DNA of 64,000 bases from Brevundimonas lutea (GCF_003704105.1 NZ_QUOQ01000003.1:186001-250000), one strand, 5' to 3'. Counted from the stretch's first letter, positions 16,466 to 27,441 are shown. Program-made: numbers and translations. The notes: generated by a model from the sequence alone, not told the origin.

Positions 16466-18238
16466 TCAGTGATCGGCGCGGTTCAGGGCGGTCCGCGCGG
16501 CTGTTTGAGCAGACAACGGGAACAGCAGGTCCAGAAAGCGCTCGGCCGTAGGCTGAGGCTCGTGATTGGCCAGACCGGGGCGCTCATTGGCCTCGATGAA
16601 GGCATAGTCCGCTTCGCGCGGCGATTTCACCATCAGATCGATGCCAGTCACCGGAATGTCGATGGCCCGCGCCGCCGCGACGGCCGCGCGCACCAGGGCC
16701 GGGTGAATCTCCTCGGTGACATCATGGATGGTGCCGCCCAGGTGAAGATTGGCCGCTTTGCGCACCGTAATCTCCGCGCCCTGCGGCGCCACATCGTCGA
16801 GCGTCCAGCCGCCCTCGGCCAGGGCGCGCTCGGTCTCGCCGTCCAGGGGAATGCGCGACTCCCCGCCCGTCGCCGCCATGCGCCGACGGCTCTGATGCTC
16901 GATCAGGGCGCGCAGGGTCGAGCGACCATCGCCGACCACGCGAGGCGGCCGCCGCACCGCCGCCGCCACCACCTTGTAGTCGATCAGCACCAGCCTCAGA
17001 TCCTCGCCCGCCACCTGCTCCTCGACCAGCACCTCGGGGCACAGCTGGCGCGCCGCCGAGATCGCCGCCTGGACGTCTTTCAGATTCGACAGCCCCACAG
17101 CCACGCCCTTGCCCTGTTCGCCGCGGGCCGGCTTGACCACCAGCTGTCCGTGGGTTTCCAGCGCTGCCGTCAGGCCGGGCTCGTCCTCGGGATCGAACCG
17201 CTCGGGCACGCGGACCCCGGCCTCCTCGACAATCCGCCGGGTCATGCGCTTGTCGTCGCAGATGCTGAGCGCGACGGCAGAGGTCAGCTCCGACAGGCTC
17301 TCGCGACAGCGGATCGAACGGCCGCCCCAGGTCAGGCGGAACAGGCCGCCCTCGGCATCGATCACCTCGACATGAATGCCGCGCCGCCGCGCCTCGTCGA
17401 CGATGATCCGGCCGTAGGGATTAAGCCCATGATTGTCGGTCGGCCCCGTGAACAGCGCCTCGTTGATCGGGTTCTTGCGCTTGACCCCGAAGAAGGACAC
17501 CCGCCGGAATCCCAGCTTGTCGTAAAGCGCGATGGCCTGATCGTTATCGTGCATCACGGACAGGTCCATGTAGTTCAGACCCTGGGTCTTGAAATGCTCG
17601 GACAGCCGCCGGACCAGGGCCTCGCCCACCCCCGGCAGGGTCGCCTGGGGATCGACCGCCAGGCACCACAGGGACGAGCCGCACTCCGGATCGCCGAAGC
17701 CGCGCTGATGGTTCACCCCGGTCACCGTACCGATCACCTGACCGGTCACGGCATCCTCGGCCACGAGGTAGGTCAGGGTCCGGTCATCCCGTCGCGACCA
17801 GATGAAGCCTGGAGGGGCCTGGACCATCTTGCGGGTCGCATAGATGCGGTTGATCGCCTCGGCGTCGGCCTCCGACGCCAGTCGCCGCACGGAGAAGCCG
17901 CGCGGTTGCCGCCGGCCCGCGCGATAGGTGGCCAGGTTCAGCCGATAGGTATGCGACGGGTCGAGAAACAGCTCCTGCGGCGCCTGGGCTAGCAGCACGT
18001 GCGGATTGCGCACATAGAAGGCGATGTCGCGCCGGTCCGGCCCCTCAGCCCTCAACGCCTCGATCAACGGCCCGGCGGCGGGGTAGGTCTGGGCGAACAG
18101 CAGCCGTCCCCAGCCGCAATCGACCACGGCGTTCTCGGCCATGCCGGCGCGGCCCTTCACCTGAGGCTTCAGGCCCTCGTGGCGCAGGCGCTCCAAGCGG
18201 TGTGGCTGCGCGCGCTTGGGGCGCGGTTCAGACGCCAT
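16466..18238 (-). CDS. ngg: N-acetylglutaminylglutamine synthetase
   Basis: The 590-residue bifunctional enzyme has an N-terminal GNAT acetyltransferase half (about 95-265, with LWCLAVDPQATLPGVGEALV as the acetyl-CoA-binding region) and a C-terminal ATP-grasp half (about 300-580, with QLVVKPARGEQGKGVAVG and FIEANERPGL). It acetylates and joins two glutamine units to make N-acetylglutaminylglutamine, precursor of the osmolyte NAGGN. The start overlaps the end of the amidotransferase gene by 11 bp. The organisation asnO-ngg-peptidase is the conserved NAGGN order. Confidence 0.93.
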   Translation of the reverse strand: MASEPRPKRAQPHRLERLRHEGLKPQVKGRAGMAENAVVDCGWGRLLFAQTYPAAGPLIEALRAEGPDRRDIAFYVRNPHVLLAQAPQELFLDPSHTYRLNLATYRAGRRQPRGFSVRRLASEADAEAINRIYATRKMVQAPPGFIWSRRDDRTLTYLVAEDAVTGQVIGTVTGVNHQRGFGDPECGSSLWCLAVDPQATLPGVGEALVRRLSEHFKTQGLNYMDLSVMHDNDQAIALYDKLGFRRVSFFGVKRKNPINEALFTGPTDNHGLNPYGRIIVDEARRRGIHVEVIDAEGGLFRLTWGGRSIRCRESLSELTSAVALSICDDKRMTRRIVEEAGVRVPERFDPEDEPGLTAALETHGQLVVKPARGEQGKGVAVGLSNLKDVQAAISAARQLCPEVLVEEQVAGEDLRLVLIDYKVVAAAVRRPPRVVGDGRSTLRALIEHQSRRRMAATGGESRIPLDGETERALAEGGWTLDDVAPQGAEITVRKAANLHLGGTIHDVTEEIHPALVRAAVAAARAIDIPVTGIDLMVKSPREADYAFIEANERPGLANHEPQPTAERFLDLLFPLSAQTAARTALNRADH

Positions 18239-20003
18239 GGCTCTGCATCCACATCTCCAGCACCGCAGCCTGCCACAGCTCCGAGCCGCGCAGGGGCGTG
18301 ATGTGTCCCGTCGGATCGTCGAACAGCCGCTCCAGATAGTCCGGCTGGAACAGGCCCCGCTCCCGAGCCGCCCGGCTGGTCAGGGCGTCGCGCACCATCT
18401 CCAGATAGGGGCCCTGGATGTATTTGAGGGCCGGCACGGGGAAATAGCCCTTCTTGCGGTCGATCACCTCGGACGGGATCACTTGGCGGGCCGCCTCCTT
18501 CAGCACGCCCTTGCCGCCTTGGGCCAGCTTGTGCTCCGGCGGAATGCGCCCGGCCAGTTCGACCAGTTCGTGGTCCAGGAACGGCACGCGCGCCTCCAGC
18601 CCCCAGGCCATGGTCATGTTGTCCACCCGCTTCACCGGGTCGTCGACCAGCATCACCTGGCTGTCGAGCCTGAGCGCCTTGTCCACCGGCGTCTCGGCGC
18701 CCGGCCGCGCGAAATGCGCCTCGACCAGGGCTCGGCTGACGTCGGTGTCGGCGACATAATCCCCGTTCAGCTGGGTTTTCAGGGTCTCATGGTCGCGGTC
18801 GAAGAAAGCCTTGGCGTAATCCCCGACCGGGTCGCTGGACCCAACGAGCGGCGGATACCAGTGGTAGCCGGCGAAGATTTCATCGGCCCCCTGCCCCGAC
18901 TGAACCACCTTGATGTGTTTCGAGACCTCCTGGCTGAGGAGGTAGAAGCCGACGTTGTCGTAGGAGACCATCGGCTCGGACATCGCCTGGATCGTGCCCG
19001 GCAGGGCCTGCATCAGCCGGTCGTGCGGCACGAAGATCTGGTGGTGGTTGGTGTCATAGTGTTTGGCGATCAGGTCGGAATAGACGAACTCGTCGCCCTT
19101 CTCGCCATTGGCTTCCTCGAACCCGACCGAGAAGGTCATCAGCCCGGTCTGGCCCATCTCGGCCAGGAGGCCGACCACCAGGCTGGAATCCACCCCGCCC
19201 GAGAGAAGCACGCCCACCGGCACGTCGGCGACCATGCGGCGACGCACCGCCGTCCGCAGGCTATCCAGCACCCGGTCGCGCCAGTCCTCGGCCGAGAGGT
19301 TGGCGTCCTCGGCGTGGCGGGTCATGTCCGGCGCCCAGTACAGCCGGTCGCGCGCCGAGCCGTCCGGCTGGATCGTGCGGATCGTCGCCGGCGGAAACTT
19401 GGTCACGCCCTTCAGGATGGTGTGCGGCGGCGGCACCACCGCGTGAAAGCTCATGTAGTGGTGCAGGCCGACCGGATCGATCGCCGTGTCCACGTCGCCC
19501 GCCGCCAGGATGGCCGGCAGGGTCGAGGCAAACCGCAGCCGCCTGCCCTTCTCCGCCAGGTACAGCGGCTTGATGCCGAACCGGTCGCGCGCGATCACCA
19601 CGACGCCGGTGTCGCGCTCGTGCAGGACGAAAGCGAACATGCCCAGGAAGCGGTCGACGCATCGGTCGCCCCATTCCTTCCAGGCCTTGATGATCACCTC
19701 GGTGTCGCCGGTCGAGAAGAAGCGGTGGCCCTTGGCCTCCAGCTCTTTCCGCAGCTCAGGATAGTTATAGAGGCAGCCGTTGAAGGCCAGGGTGATGCCG
19801 AGATCGGAATCGACCATGGGCTGCTGGGCTTTTTCCGACAGGTCGATAATCTTCAAGCGGCGATGCCCCAGGCCGACATTGTCGCGCAGGACGATGCCGG
19901 AGCCGTCAGGCCCTCGCGGCGCCAGGGCGTCGGTCATTCTTTGCAGCGCGGCGGCGTCGGCCGGTCGCCCGTCGAAATTGATTTCGCCGCTCAGGCCGCA
20001 CAT
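18228..20003 (-). CDS. asnO: N-acetylglutaminylglutamine amidotransferase (AsnB-like)
   Basis: The 591-residue class II glutamine amidotransferase has the nucleophile Cys2 (MCGLSGEI), which fixes the start; AAGGAGG precedes it. The N-terminal glutaminase has RGPDGSG and FNGCLYNY. The C-terminal synthetase domain has the PP-loop SGGVDSS and the downstream segment VKRVDNMTMAWGLEARVPFL. In this locus it amidates N-acetylglutaminylglutamine to the final osmolyte NAGGN instead of making asparagine. It is first in the three-gene unit and faces the MarR gene across a 64-bp divergent promoter region. Confidence 0.94.
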   Translation of the reverse strand: MCGLSGEINFDGRPADAAALQRMTDALAPRGPDGSGIVLRDNVGLGHRRLKIIDLSEKAQQPMVDSDLGITLAFNGCLYNYPELRKELEAKGHRFFSTGDTEVIIKAWKEWGDRCVDRFLGMFAFVLHERDTGVVVIARDRFGIKPLYLAEKGRRLRFASTLPAILAAGDVDTAIDPVGLHHYMSFHAVVPPPHTILKGVTKFPPATIRTIQPDGSARDRLYWAPDMTRHAEDANLSAEDWRDRVLDSLRTAVRRRMVADVPVGVLLSGGVDSSLVVGLLAEMGQTGLMTFSVGFEEANGEKGDEFVYSDLIAKHYDTNHHQIFVPHDRLMQALPGTIQAMSEPMVSYDNVGFYLLSQEVSKHIKVVQSGQGADEIFAGYHWYPPLVGSSDPVGDYAKAFFDRDHETLKTQLNGDYVADTDVSRALVEAHFARPGAETPVDKALRLDSQVMLVDDPVKRVDNMTMAWGLEARVPFLDHELVELAGRIPPEHKLAQGGKGVLKEAARQVIPSEVIDRKKGYFPVPALKYIQGPYLEMVRDALTSRAARERGLFQPDYLERLFDDPTGHITPLRGSELWQAAVLEMWMQSHGV

Positions 20004-20067
20004 GGCCCCTCCTTGATCCGTGGAAGCAGCGTCCACAAATAGTTTCGGAACGAAGGGATTCAACCCA

Positions 20068-20577
20068 ATGCGCCCGGATTCCGCCGCAAACTCATCCGCC
20101 GCCTCTCCGCCCGAGAGCCCCGAGAGGGCCCTTGTCCGCGGGGTCCGCCGCATGGCCCAGGCCATCGAGCTGCGCTCACGCGAGATCGTCCGTCTGACCG
20201 GCCTGACGATTCCCCAGCTTGTGGTGCTGCAGTCGGTTCAGTCGCTGGGCCAGGTGACCACCCAGGCCGTGTCGCGCGACGCCGCCATGTCGCCGCCGAC
20301 CGTGGTGGCCGTGCTGGACCGGCTGGAGGCCAAGGGCCTGGTCGAACGCTACCGCTCGACGCGTGACCGACGGATCGTCCACCTGCGCCTCACCGACGCC
20401 GGTCGCCAGGCTCTGACCGACAGCCCGGGGCTGCTCGGCGATGGCTTCATGACCGCCTTCAGCCGACTGGCGCTGCAAGAGCGTCAGCAACTGGCGCAGT
20501 CCATCGAGCGGATGGCGAGCTTGATGACCGGAACGGCGGCCGGGACTGAAGCCCCGACCGCCGCCCCTGAGGCTTAG
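20068..20577 (+). CDS. MarR-family transcriptional regulator of the NAGGN locus
   Basis: The 169-residue protein has the MarR winged helix: LTIPQLVVLQSVQSLG, a recognition segment AAMSPPTVVAVLDRLEAKGL, and the wing ERYRSTRDRRIVHLRLTDAG. The ATG at 20068 with AAGGGA upstream is preferred over one 16 codons earlier. A MarR-type gene is typically divergent from asnO in NAGGN loci of Pseudomonas, so it probably controls this osmolyte operon from the shared intergenic region. Its stop overlaps the convergent M16 peptidase stop by 4 bp. Confidence 0.88.
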   Translation: MRPDSAANSSAASPPESPERALVRGVRRMAQAIELRSREIVRLTGLTIPQLVVLQSVQSLGQVTTQAVSRDAAMSPPTVVAVLDRLEAKGLVERYRSTRDRRIVHLRLTDAGRQALTDSPGLLGDGFMTAFSRLALQERQQLAQSIERMASLMTGTAAGTEAPTAAPEA

Positions 20578-23459
20578 GAGCCCGCTGGCTGCGCGGCGGG
20601 CGCAGGCGTCGCGGTCGAAGGCGGATTTTCCGACACGACCGTCGCCTTCCACGCTGTGTCCGGCCGCAGATAGCGCTGGGCGGCGGCCTGGATGTCGGCG
20701 GGTGTCACCGCTTCCAGATCGCTGATCGCCGTGGTGATCTGGCCTACGTCGCCCGGTTTCTCGACGATGTCCGACAGCTCCGACAACCACCAGGCGTTAC
20801 CGGCCTGGGCCTGGCGCTGGGCCTCGACCTCGGGACGGCGGGCGCGGTCCAGTTCGTCCTGGTCGATCGGATTGGCGGCGAGGTCGGCGGCGATTGCTTC
20901 AGCGGCGGCGAAGAAGGGCTGAATGTTCTCCGGCGTCACCAGTCCGGCCATCGAGATCAAGCCGTAGTCCTCGAAGGTCTGAGACGCGCTGAAGTCCACG
21001 CTCGGGCTGTAGGTCAGCGCCTGGCGTTCCCGGATTTCCTCGAGGGCTCGCAGCGTCATGACCCGATGCAGCATGTCGATGGTCCGCGCCTCGGTGTGAT
21101 CGGTGACGGCATCCGTCGCCGGCCACGCCACATAGGCCAGGGCCTGTTCGGCCGGGCCGGTGTGGGTCAGCTGAACCGGCTCGGAGACCGGTTGCGGGAA
21201 CCGCCGCACAGCTGAAGTCGCGGTGGGTTCCGGAGCCGCCGCCCGCTGCGGCAGGGCTCCAACGGTCGAAGCCGTCGCCGCGATGGCGTCCTCCACGGTC
21301 ACGTCGCCGACCATGGTGACATGCACCGCCCCCGTCGCCAGCGCCTCGGTGATCGCCGCCTTCAGCTGGTCGTTGTTCCAGGACTGAAGCGTCTCGGCGC
21401 TGGGAATGGCCGCGCGCTGGTCACCGCTGGCCAGCAGTTCCGGCGATCGCAGACTGAAAACGCCCTGCGGCGTGGCCGAGCTCTGGGCGATGATCTGCGG
21501 GAAGATCGCCTTGATCTGCTCGAACGGCGCCGGGCGCACGCCGGGATCGGTCAGATAAGCGGTCAGAACCTGCATCTGCAGACCCAGATCTTCGGGCCGC
21601 GTCGCACCGGAGAATTCGAACGCGTCGCTGCCGATGCTGAACCCGGAGGAATAGACCCGGCCCGACAGCACGCGTTCCAGATCGTCGGCGGTCAGCTGGC
21701 CCAGGCCGCCAGCCGTCAGCACGCCGGAGCCGATGGCCAGCACGCTCTGCTGATCAGCCGGCATGGCGAGCTCGCCACGGCCGGTGCGCAAGGCCACCAG
21801 GATCTGATCTTCACGATAGTCCGTCGGCTTGACCGTCAGGGTCGAGCCATTGTCGAAGGTCACGACAGTCGCACCGATCTCGGCGATCTCGCGCTGGTCG
21901 GTAACTTGGCCGGGCGCGCCGAACTCGGCGTAGGGCCATTGCAGGTCGGCCTGATCTGCGCGCGCCTCCACGGGCGTTTGACGAGACGCCTCGATGATCT
22001 GGGTGATGCCGTCCTCACCCTCCGGAATCGCCACCGGCGACACGATCAGAGTCAGCGGTCCCTCACCCGCGAAGACGGCCGGCAGAGCGGCGTTGACGGT
22101 CTCGGCGGTCAGGCCGTCCACGGCGGCGTTGAATTGGTCGAGGTTGGTCTGGGGCGTGGTGAAAACGGTGTCTTCATTGACGTTGCTGAGCAGGGCGTTG
22201 GCGAGCCCGGGCGTGGTCCGTGTCGGAGCGGTCGCCACGGCGTTCTCCAGCGCTGTGCGGACCTCGGTGATCTCCCGGTCGAGCTCGGTCTGGCTGACGC
22301 CGTACTGGGTGAGACGGCGCTGTTCCTGCTCCAGCGTCTGAATGGCGCGCGCGTGCTGGCCCTCGTTGAAGACGGCGAGCACCGTCGTCAGCTCCAGGGT
22401 GTCGAACAGCCCCGCCGTGCTGGCTCCGGCCTGGATGAAGGGCGGATCGTCGGCGCGAGCCATCTCGCCCAAGCGGCGTGACAGGACCGCCAAGCCAAGG
22501 GCCGGGATCAGGTCCTCGCGTCGCTCCGACGCCGAATCGGGGTCGAGGTCGGGCGGCCGCACCCAGTTGATCTGCACGTTCGAGACGACGCCGGGCTCGA
22601 CCAGGATCGCCGTTTCGGCGTCACGATCGGCGATCTGCCCCAGATCCGGCTCGGGCCCGTCGGCGGCGCGGGGCGTCCAGTCGCCGAACTGATCGCGGAT
22701 TTTTGCTTCCATGGCGTCGAGGTCGAAGTCCCCGACCGCGATCAGGGTCGTCCGAGAGGGCCGGTAATAGGCGTCATAGAAGGCGACGAAACGTTCTGCC
22801 GGGGCGTTGCGAATGATGTCGAGGTCGCCGATCGGCATCCGGTCGGCCAGGCGCTGACCCTCGGCCAGCAGGCCGAACTGGGCGATGGCGGATCGCAGTT
22901 GCGGCGTGTTGCGGGTGCGCTCCTCGCCGACGATAACATTTCGTTCGGCGTCGATGGCGGCGGGATCCATCAGCGCCGATGAAACCTGTTGGCGGAGGAT
23001 CCTCAGCGCGTCGTCAACCGTGCCGTCATCCGTCTGGGGAAGGTCGAGGCGGTAGAAGGTCTGATCAAAGCTGGTTGTCGCGTTGGTGTCGGCGCCAAAG
23101 GCCAGGCCGCGCCGCTCAAGGATCCGGAGCAGGTCGTTCTCCGGAATCTCTTCCGTCCCATTGAACAGCATGTGCTCGGTGAAGTGGGCCAGACCCAGCT
23201 GATCTTCGCCTTCGTGCAGCGAGCCCGCGTCGATGCGCAGCCGCAGCGACGCCTGTCCCGGCGGGGTATCATTGGCCATCAGGGCGTAGCGCATGCCGTT
23301 GGGCAGGGTGCCGAAGCGCACGGCCTCGTCGGCGGGCAGGTCGCTGGTCGCCTGGGGCCATGCGGGCGCGACGTCCTGTGCGGACGCCATGGCGGGCAAC
23401 CCAGTCAGGATGACGGCGCCGGCGGTAGCCAGCAGAAGGCGGCGTGCGGATCGGATCAT
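20574..23459 (-). CDS. M16-family zinc metallopeptidase, exported
   Basis: The 961-residue protein starts with a Sec signal peptide (RRLLLATAGAVILTGL, cleaved near ASA-QD) and has the inverted zinc motif HFTEH (His92, Glu95, His96) followed by a distal Glu in VGEERTRN. Two pairs of M16 half-domains fill the length, as in pitrilysin-type enzymes: an active N-terminal half and an inactive C-terminal half. It should act in the periplasm on peptides or misfolded fragments. It is monocistronic, divergent from the DEAD-box helicase gene. Confidence 0.9.
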   Translation of the reverse strand: MIRSARRLLLATAGAVILTGLPAMASAQDVAPAWPQATSDLPADEAVRFGTLPNGMRYALMANDTPPGQASLRLRIDAGSLHEGEDQLGLAHFTEHMLFNGTEEIPENDLLRILERRGLAFGADTNATTSFDQTFYRLDLPQTDDGTVDDALRILRQQVSSALMDPAAIDAERNVIVGEERTRNTPQLRSAIAQFGLLAEGQRLADRMPIGDLDIIRNAPAERFVAFYDAYYRPSRTTLIAVGDFDLDAMEAKIRDQFGDWTPRAADGPEPDLGQIADRDAETAILVEPGVVSNVQINWVRPPDLDPDSASERREDLIPALGLAVLSRRLGEMARADDPPFIQAGASTAGLFDTLELTTVLAVFNEGQHARAIQTLEQEQRRLTQYGVSQTELDREITEVRTALENAVATAPTRTTPGLANALLSNVNEDTVFTTPQTNLDQFNAAVDGLTAETVNAALPAVFAGEGPLTLIVSPVAIPEGEDGITQIIEASRQTPVEARADQADLQWPYAEFGAPGQVTDQREIAEIGATVVTFDNGSTLTVKPTDYREDQILVALRTGRGELAMPADQQSVLAIGSGVLTAGGLGQLTADDLERVLSGRVYSSGFSIGSDAFEFSGATRPEDLGLQMQVLTAYLTDPGVRPAPFEQIKAIFPQIIAQSSATPQGVFSLRSPELLASGDQRAAIPSAETLQSWNNDQLKAAITEALATGAVHVTMVGDVTVEDAIAATASTVGALPQRAAAPEPTATSAVRRFPQPVSEPVQLTHTGPAEQALAYVAWPATDAVTDHTEARTIDMLHRVMTLRALEEIRERQALTYSPSVDFSASQTFEDYGLISMAGLVTPENIQPFFAAAEAIAADLAANPIDQDELDRARRPEVEAQRQAQAGNAWWLSELSDIVEKPGDVGQITTAISDLEAVTPADIQAAAQRYLRPDTAWKATVVSENPPSTATPAPAAQPAGS

Positions 23460-23834
23460 TCAACTTCCCCCGAAGCATTGGTTCTGGCGCGGCGGTTCCG
23501 CGCGGGTCGCGACCTGAGGTCTCCCGCCTTCTCGCCCACGTTGCGCCCGCGGGCTCAAGTGAAGAGCTTGTCATGTTTGGCGATGAGGCGGTCAAACCGT
23601 GCTCTGGAGGGCGCACCGCGACCTCAGGCCGCAGCCAAGGGCGCGTCAATACTTGACTATTCCGTGGGGTCATCCATATGAACGGCCTGTTCGGAACAGG
23701 TTTGGCGAATCCGCGCCGCCCGCTCGCCCGAGAGGGGCGGTTCCGTGCAACGTCTCCCACGCGGGGAGACGCGCACCATCGCCCCCCGACGATCAGGCGC
23801 CTCTCGCGCCCCGTCTCCGCACATTCAGGACTAC
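23460..23834. other. 375-bp divergent intergenic region (M16 peptidase / DEAD-box helicase)
   Basis: No supported gene is seen. On the plus strand it contains a promoter-like element at 23653-23682 and, about 70 bp downstream, a hairpin with stem CGTCTCCC (23751-23758) and GGGAGACG (23764-23771). If the promoter is used, the helicase mRNA has a leader of about 145 bases carrying this hairpin. Confidence 0.5.
23653..23682 (+). promoter_or_regulatory. Predicted sigma-70-type promoter for the RNA helicase
   Basis: TTGACT at 23653-23658 and TATGAA at 23677-23682 are separated by 18 bp (17 bp if ATATGA at 23676 is read as the -10). The match is good for this GC-rich background and points toward the helicase gene. 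Confidence 0.5.
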
Positions 23835-25409
<1,575 letters not shown>

Positions 25410-25416
25410 TCCCTCG

Positions 25417-25434
25417 CCTTAACTCCGCATAAGG
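25417..25434. promoter_or_regulatory. CtrA-like motif upstream of the diguanylate cyclase gene
   Basis: TTAA (25419-25422), seven bases, then TAAG (25430-25433), close to the CtrA consensus TTAA-N7-TTAA. The surrounding CCTTA/TAAGG also forms an inverted repeat. It lies about 50 bp upstream of the start codon. The mismatch in the second half makes this tentative. Confidence 0.3.
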
Positions 25435-25482
25435 GCGATCGGTCCTACCCTCCCCTCGCCACGCCAGAACGGCGGGCGAGGG

Positions 25483-26550
25483 ATGGGATACGGCATGGCG
25501 GCGCAGATCGAGACGACCCTTCGGGGCCCGCAGGCCTTCACCCTGGCCCGAACCGCCGTCGCCGAGATGGAGGCGGCCGGTGTCTGGCCCACGCCGCTCA
25601 ATTTCGAACTCTGGCTGCATTACCTCAGCGACCCGCAAGGGGCGCTTGGCAAGGACCTGCGCCGGCTGCTGGACGGCGACGAGCCGTTCACCGAGGCCGC
25701 CGCCGAGCTTCTCGCGGCCGAACATTTGCCCCGCGCGCGCCTGTCCGAGGAAATCCGCGACGCCGGCCTTGTGCTGAACCGCGAGCTGTCCAACGTCTCC
25801 GCAGCCCTGTCGCGCGCCCAGCAGTCCCAGGCCGCCTATGGGGCGACCCTGGCGGAGGCCTCGGCCGGCATGGATGACGCCGTGCCCGCCAACCAGCTGA
25901 AGAAGGTGGTCAAATCGCTCGCCACCGCCACAAGCAAGGCCCAGCGCGAGGCCGCAACCCTGGAAGGCCGTCTCGAGGCCTCGACGCGTGAGGTCTCCAA
26001 GCTGCGCGAACACCTGGAGCAGGTGCGTCGCGACGCCATGACCGACGCCCTGACCAACCTCGCCAACCGCAAGGCCTTCGACGAGGAATTGGAGCGATTG
26101 TGCGCCGAGGCTCAGGCCGGCGGAACGACGGTGACCCTCGCTGTCGTCGACATCGACCACTTCAAGTCCTTCAACGACACCTGGGGGCACCAGACCGGCG
26201 ATCAGGTGCTGCGCTATGTCGGCAGCGTCCTGGCGCGCCTGGCAAATCCGCCGCGCGTCGCCGCCCGCTATGGCGGCGAGGAATTCGCGGTGATCTTCCC
26301 CGGCGAGGACGCTGCGTCCGTCACCGAGGCGCTGAACGTCTTCCGTGAGGAGGTGGCGGGCAAGAGCCTGAAGCGCCGCTCCACCAACGACGACCTGGGC
26401 GCCGTGACCCTCTCGGTCGGTGTCGCCCAGCGCGCCCCGAGCGAGGCCGCCAGCAACCTGTTCGACCGCGCCGACAAGGCCCTGTATGTCGCCAAGCGCG
26501 GCGGCCGCAACCGCGTCGTCAACGCCGAGGCCTCGCTGCTGGCGGCGTGA
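25483..26550 (+). CDS. GGDEF diguanylate cyclase
   Basis: The 355-residue protein makes cyclic di-GMP from GTP. The N-terminal 170 residues are helical (WPTPLNFELWLHYLSDP, then a coiled-coil-like stretch TSKAQREAATLEGRL) with no transmembrane segment. The GGDEF domain follows, with metal-binding DIDHFKSFND and the active-site signature YGGEEF. The residues where the RxxD inhibitory site would lie read NPPR, so product feedback at that site is not expected. An ATG four codons downstream (25495) is an equally possible start. Architecture resembles soluble alphaproteobacterial cyclases that affect motility and attachment. Confidence 0.9.
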   Translation: MGYGMAAQIETTLRGPQAFTLARTAVAEMEAAGVWPTPLNFELWLHYLSDPQGALGKDLRRLLDGDEPFTEAAAELLAAEHLPRARLSEEIRDAGLVLNRELSNVSAALSRAQQSQAAYGATLAEASAGMDDAVPANQLKKVVKSLATATSKAQREAATLEGRLEASTREVSKLREHLEQVRRDAMTDALTNLANRKAFDEELERLCAEAQAGGTTVTLAVVDIDHFKSFNDTWGHQTGDQVLRYVGSVLARLANPPRVAARYGGEEFAVIFPGEDAASVTEALNVFREEVAGKSLKRRSTNDDLGAVTLSVGVAQRAPSEAASNLFDRADKALYVAKRGGRNRVVNAEASLLAA

Positions 26551-26581
26551 CGGATGCGCCTCGGCGTGGGATGACGGCTCC

Positions 26582-27361
26582 ATGCTGCGCAGTCTGGCCT
26601 TCGCCGTCGCCTACTGGACCCTGTCCATCGGCTATACCCTCATGGCCGTCATCGCGGCGATGGCGCCCGGGCGCGGCCTGACCGGCTGGGTCATCCGCCG
26701 CTATGTCCGCCGCATGGTCCAGGCCATGCGCATCCTGGCCGGGATCAAGCTTGATGTGCGCGGCAAGGAGCGCCTGCCCGCGGGCGCCTTCATCATCGCC
26801 TCGAAGCACCAGAGCTGGGGCGACGGCTTCGCGACCTATGACCAGTTCGACGACCTCGCCTTCGTCACCGGCGACCACCTGGAGAAGTTCCCCCTGCTCG
26901 GCACGGTGTTGCGCAAGCTGGGGGCCATCGTGGTCAACAACTGCGGCGGCCGCGACGCCCGCGACGCCCTGAAACAGCGTGGCGCCGACGCTCACGCCGA
27001 GGGCCGCCGCATCCTCATCTATCCCGAGGGGAATCTGGCCAGGGTCGGCGAGAAATTCCGCTATCGGACTGGCGTCTGGCACATGTACCGCGACTTCGAC
27101 ATGCCGGTCGTTCCCCTCGCCTCCAACCTCGGCCTGTTCTGGCCCCAGGAAGAGTTCCGCAAACACCCGGGCGTGGCGACGCTGGACTTCCTCGACGCCA
27201 TACCCACCGGCCTCGACAAGGCCGAGTTCATGGCGCGGCTGGAAGAGATGATCGAGACGCGGACGGCGCAGCTTGTCTCCGAAGCGACGGAGCGGCCCGT
27301 TACGCTGGCGGTGCAGGTTCCGACGCCGGATGAGGCGGCGAGGGCGAAGTCTTCGACGTGA
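26582..27361 (+). CDS. 1-acyl-sn-glycerol-3-phosphate acyltransferase (PlsC-like)
   Basis: The 259-residue membrane protein begins with a hydrophobic segment (LAFAVAYWTLSIGYTLMAVI) and has the catalytic HX4D motif HQSWGD, the substrate motif YPEGNLARVGE and the VPLASNLGLFWP segment. It should transfer an acyl chain to lysophosphatidic acid in phospholipid synthesis, though related members act on other lysolipids. The start at MLRSLAF is 31 bp after the cyclase stop on the same strand, so the two may share a transcript. Confidence 0.88.
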   Translation: MLRSLAFAVAYWTLSIGYTLMAVIAAMAPGRGLTGWVIRRYVRRMVQAMRILAGIKLDVRGKERLPAGAFIIASKHQSWGDGFATYDQFDDLAFVTGDHLEKFPLLGTVLRKLGAIVVNNCGGRDARDALKQRGADAHAEGRRILIYPEGNLARVGEKFRYRTGVWHMYRDFDMPVVPLASNLGLFWPQEEFRKHPGVATLDFLDAIPTGLDKAEFMARLEEMIETRTAQLVSEATERPVTLAVQVPTPDEAARAKSST

Positions 27362-27364
27362 GAA

Positions 27365-27441
27365 TGGTGGGCGGCGAGGGGTTCGAACCCCCGACCCCCT
27401 CGGTGTAAACGAGGTGCTCTGACCAGCTGAGCTAGCCGCCC
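27365..27441 (-). tRNA. tRNA-Val (anticodon TAC)
   Basis: The minus strand folds into a complete cloverleaf: acceptor GGGCGGC pairing with GCCGCCC, D-arm AGCTCAGCTGGTCAGAGC, anticodon arm CTCGT-TTACACC-GAG with TAC in the loop, and T-arm GGGGGTTCGAACCCC. The 3' CCA is encoded (TGG at 27365-27367 on the plus strand). It converges with the acyltransferase gene three bases away. Confidence 0.96.

Noticed and set aside
15449-17992. An 847-codon plus-strand frame opposite the NAGGN genes
   Set aside because: It spans two real genes and the gap between them on the other strand, and its translation is His/Arg/Gln-rich without motifs.
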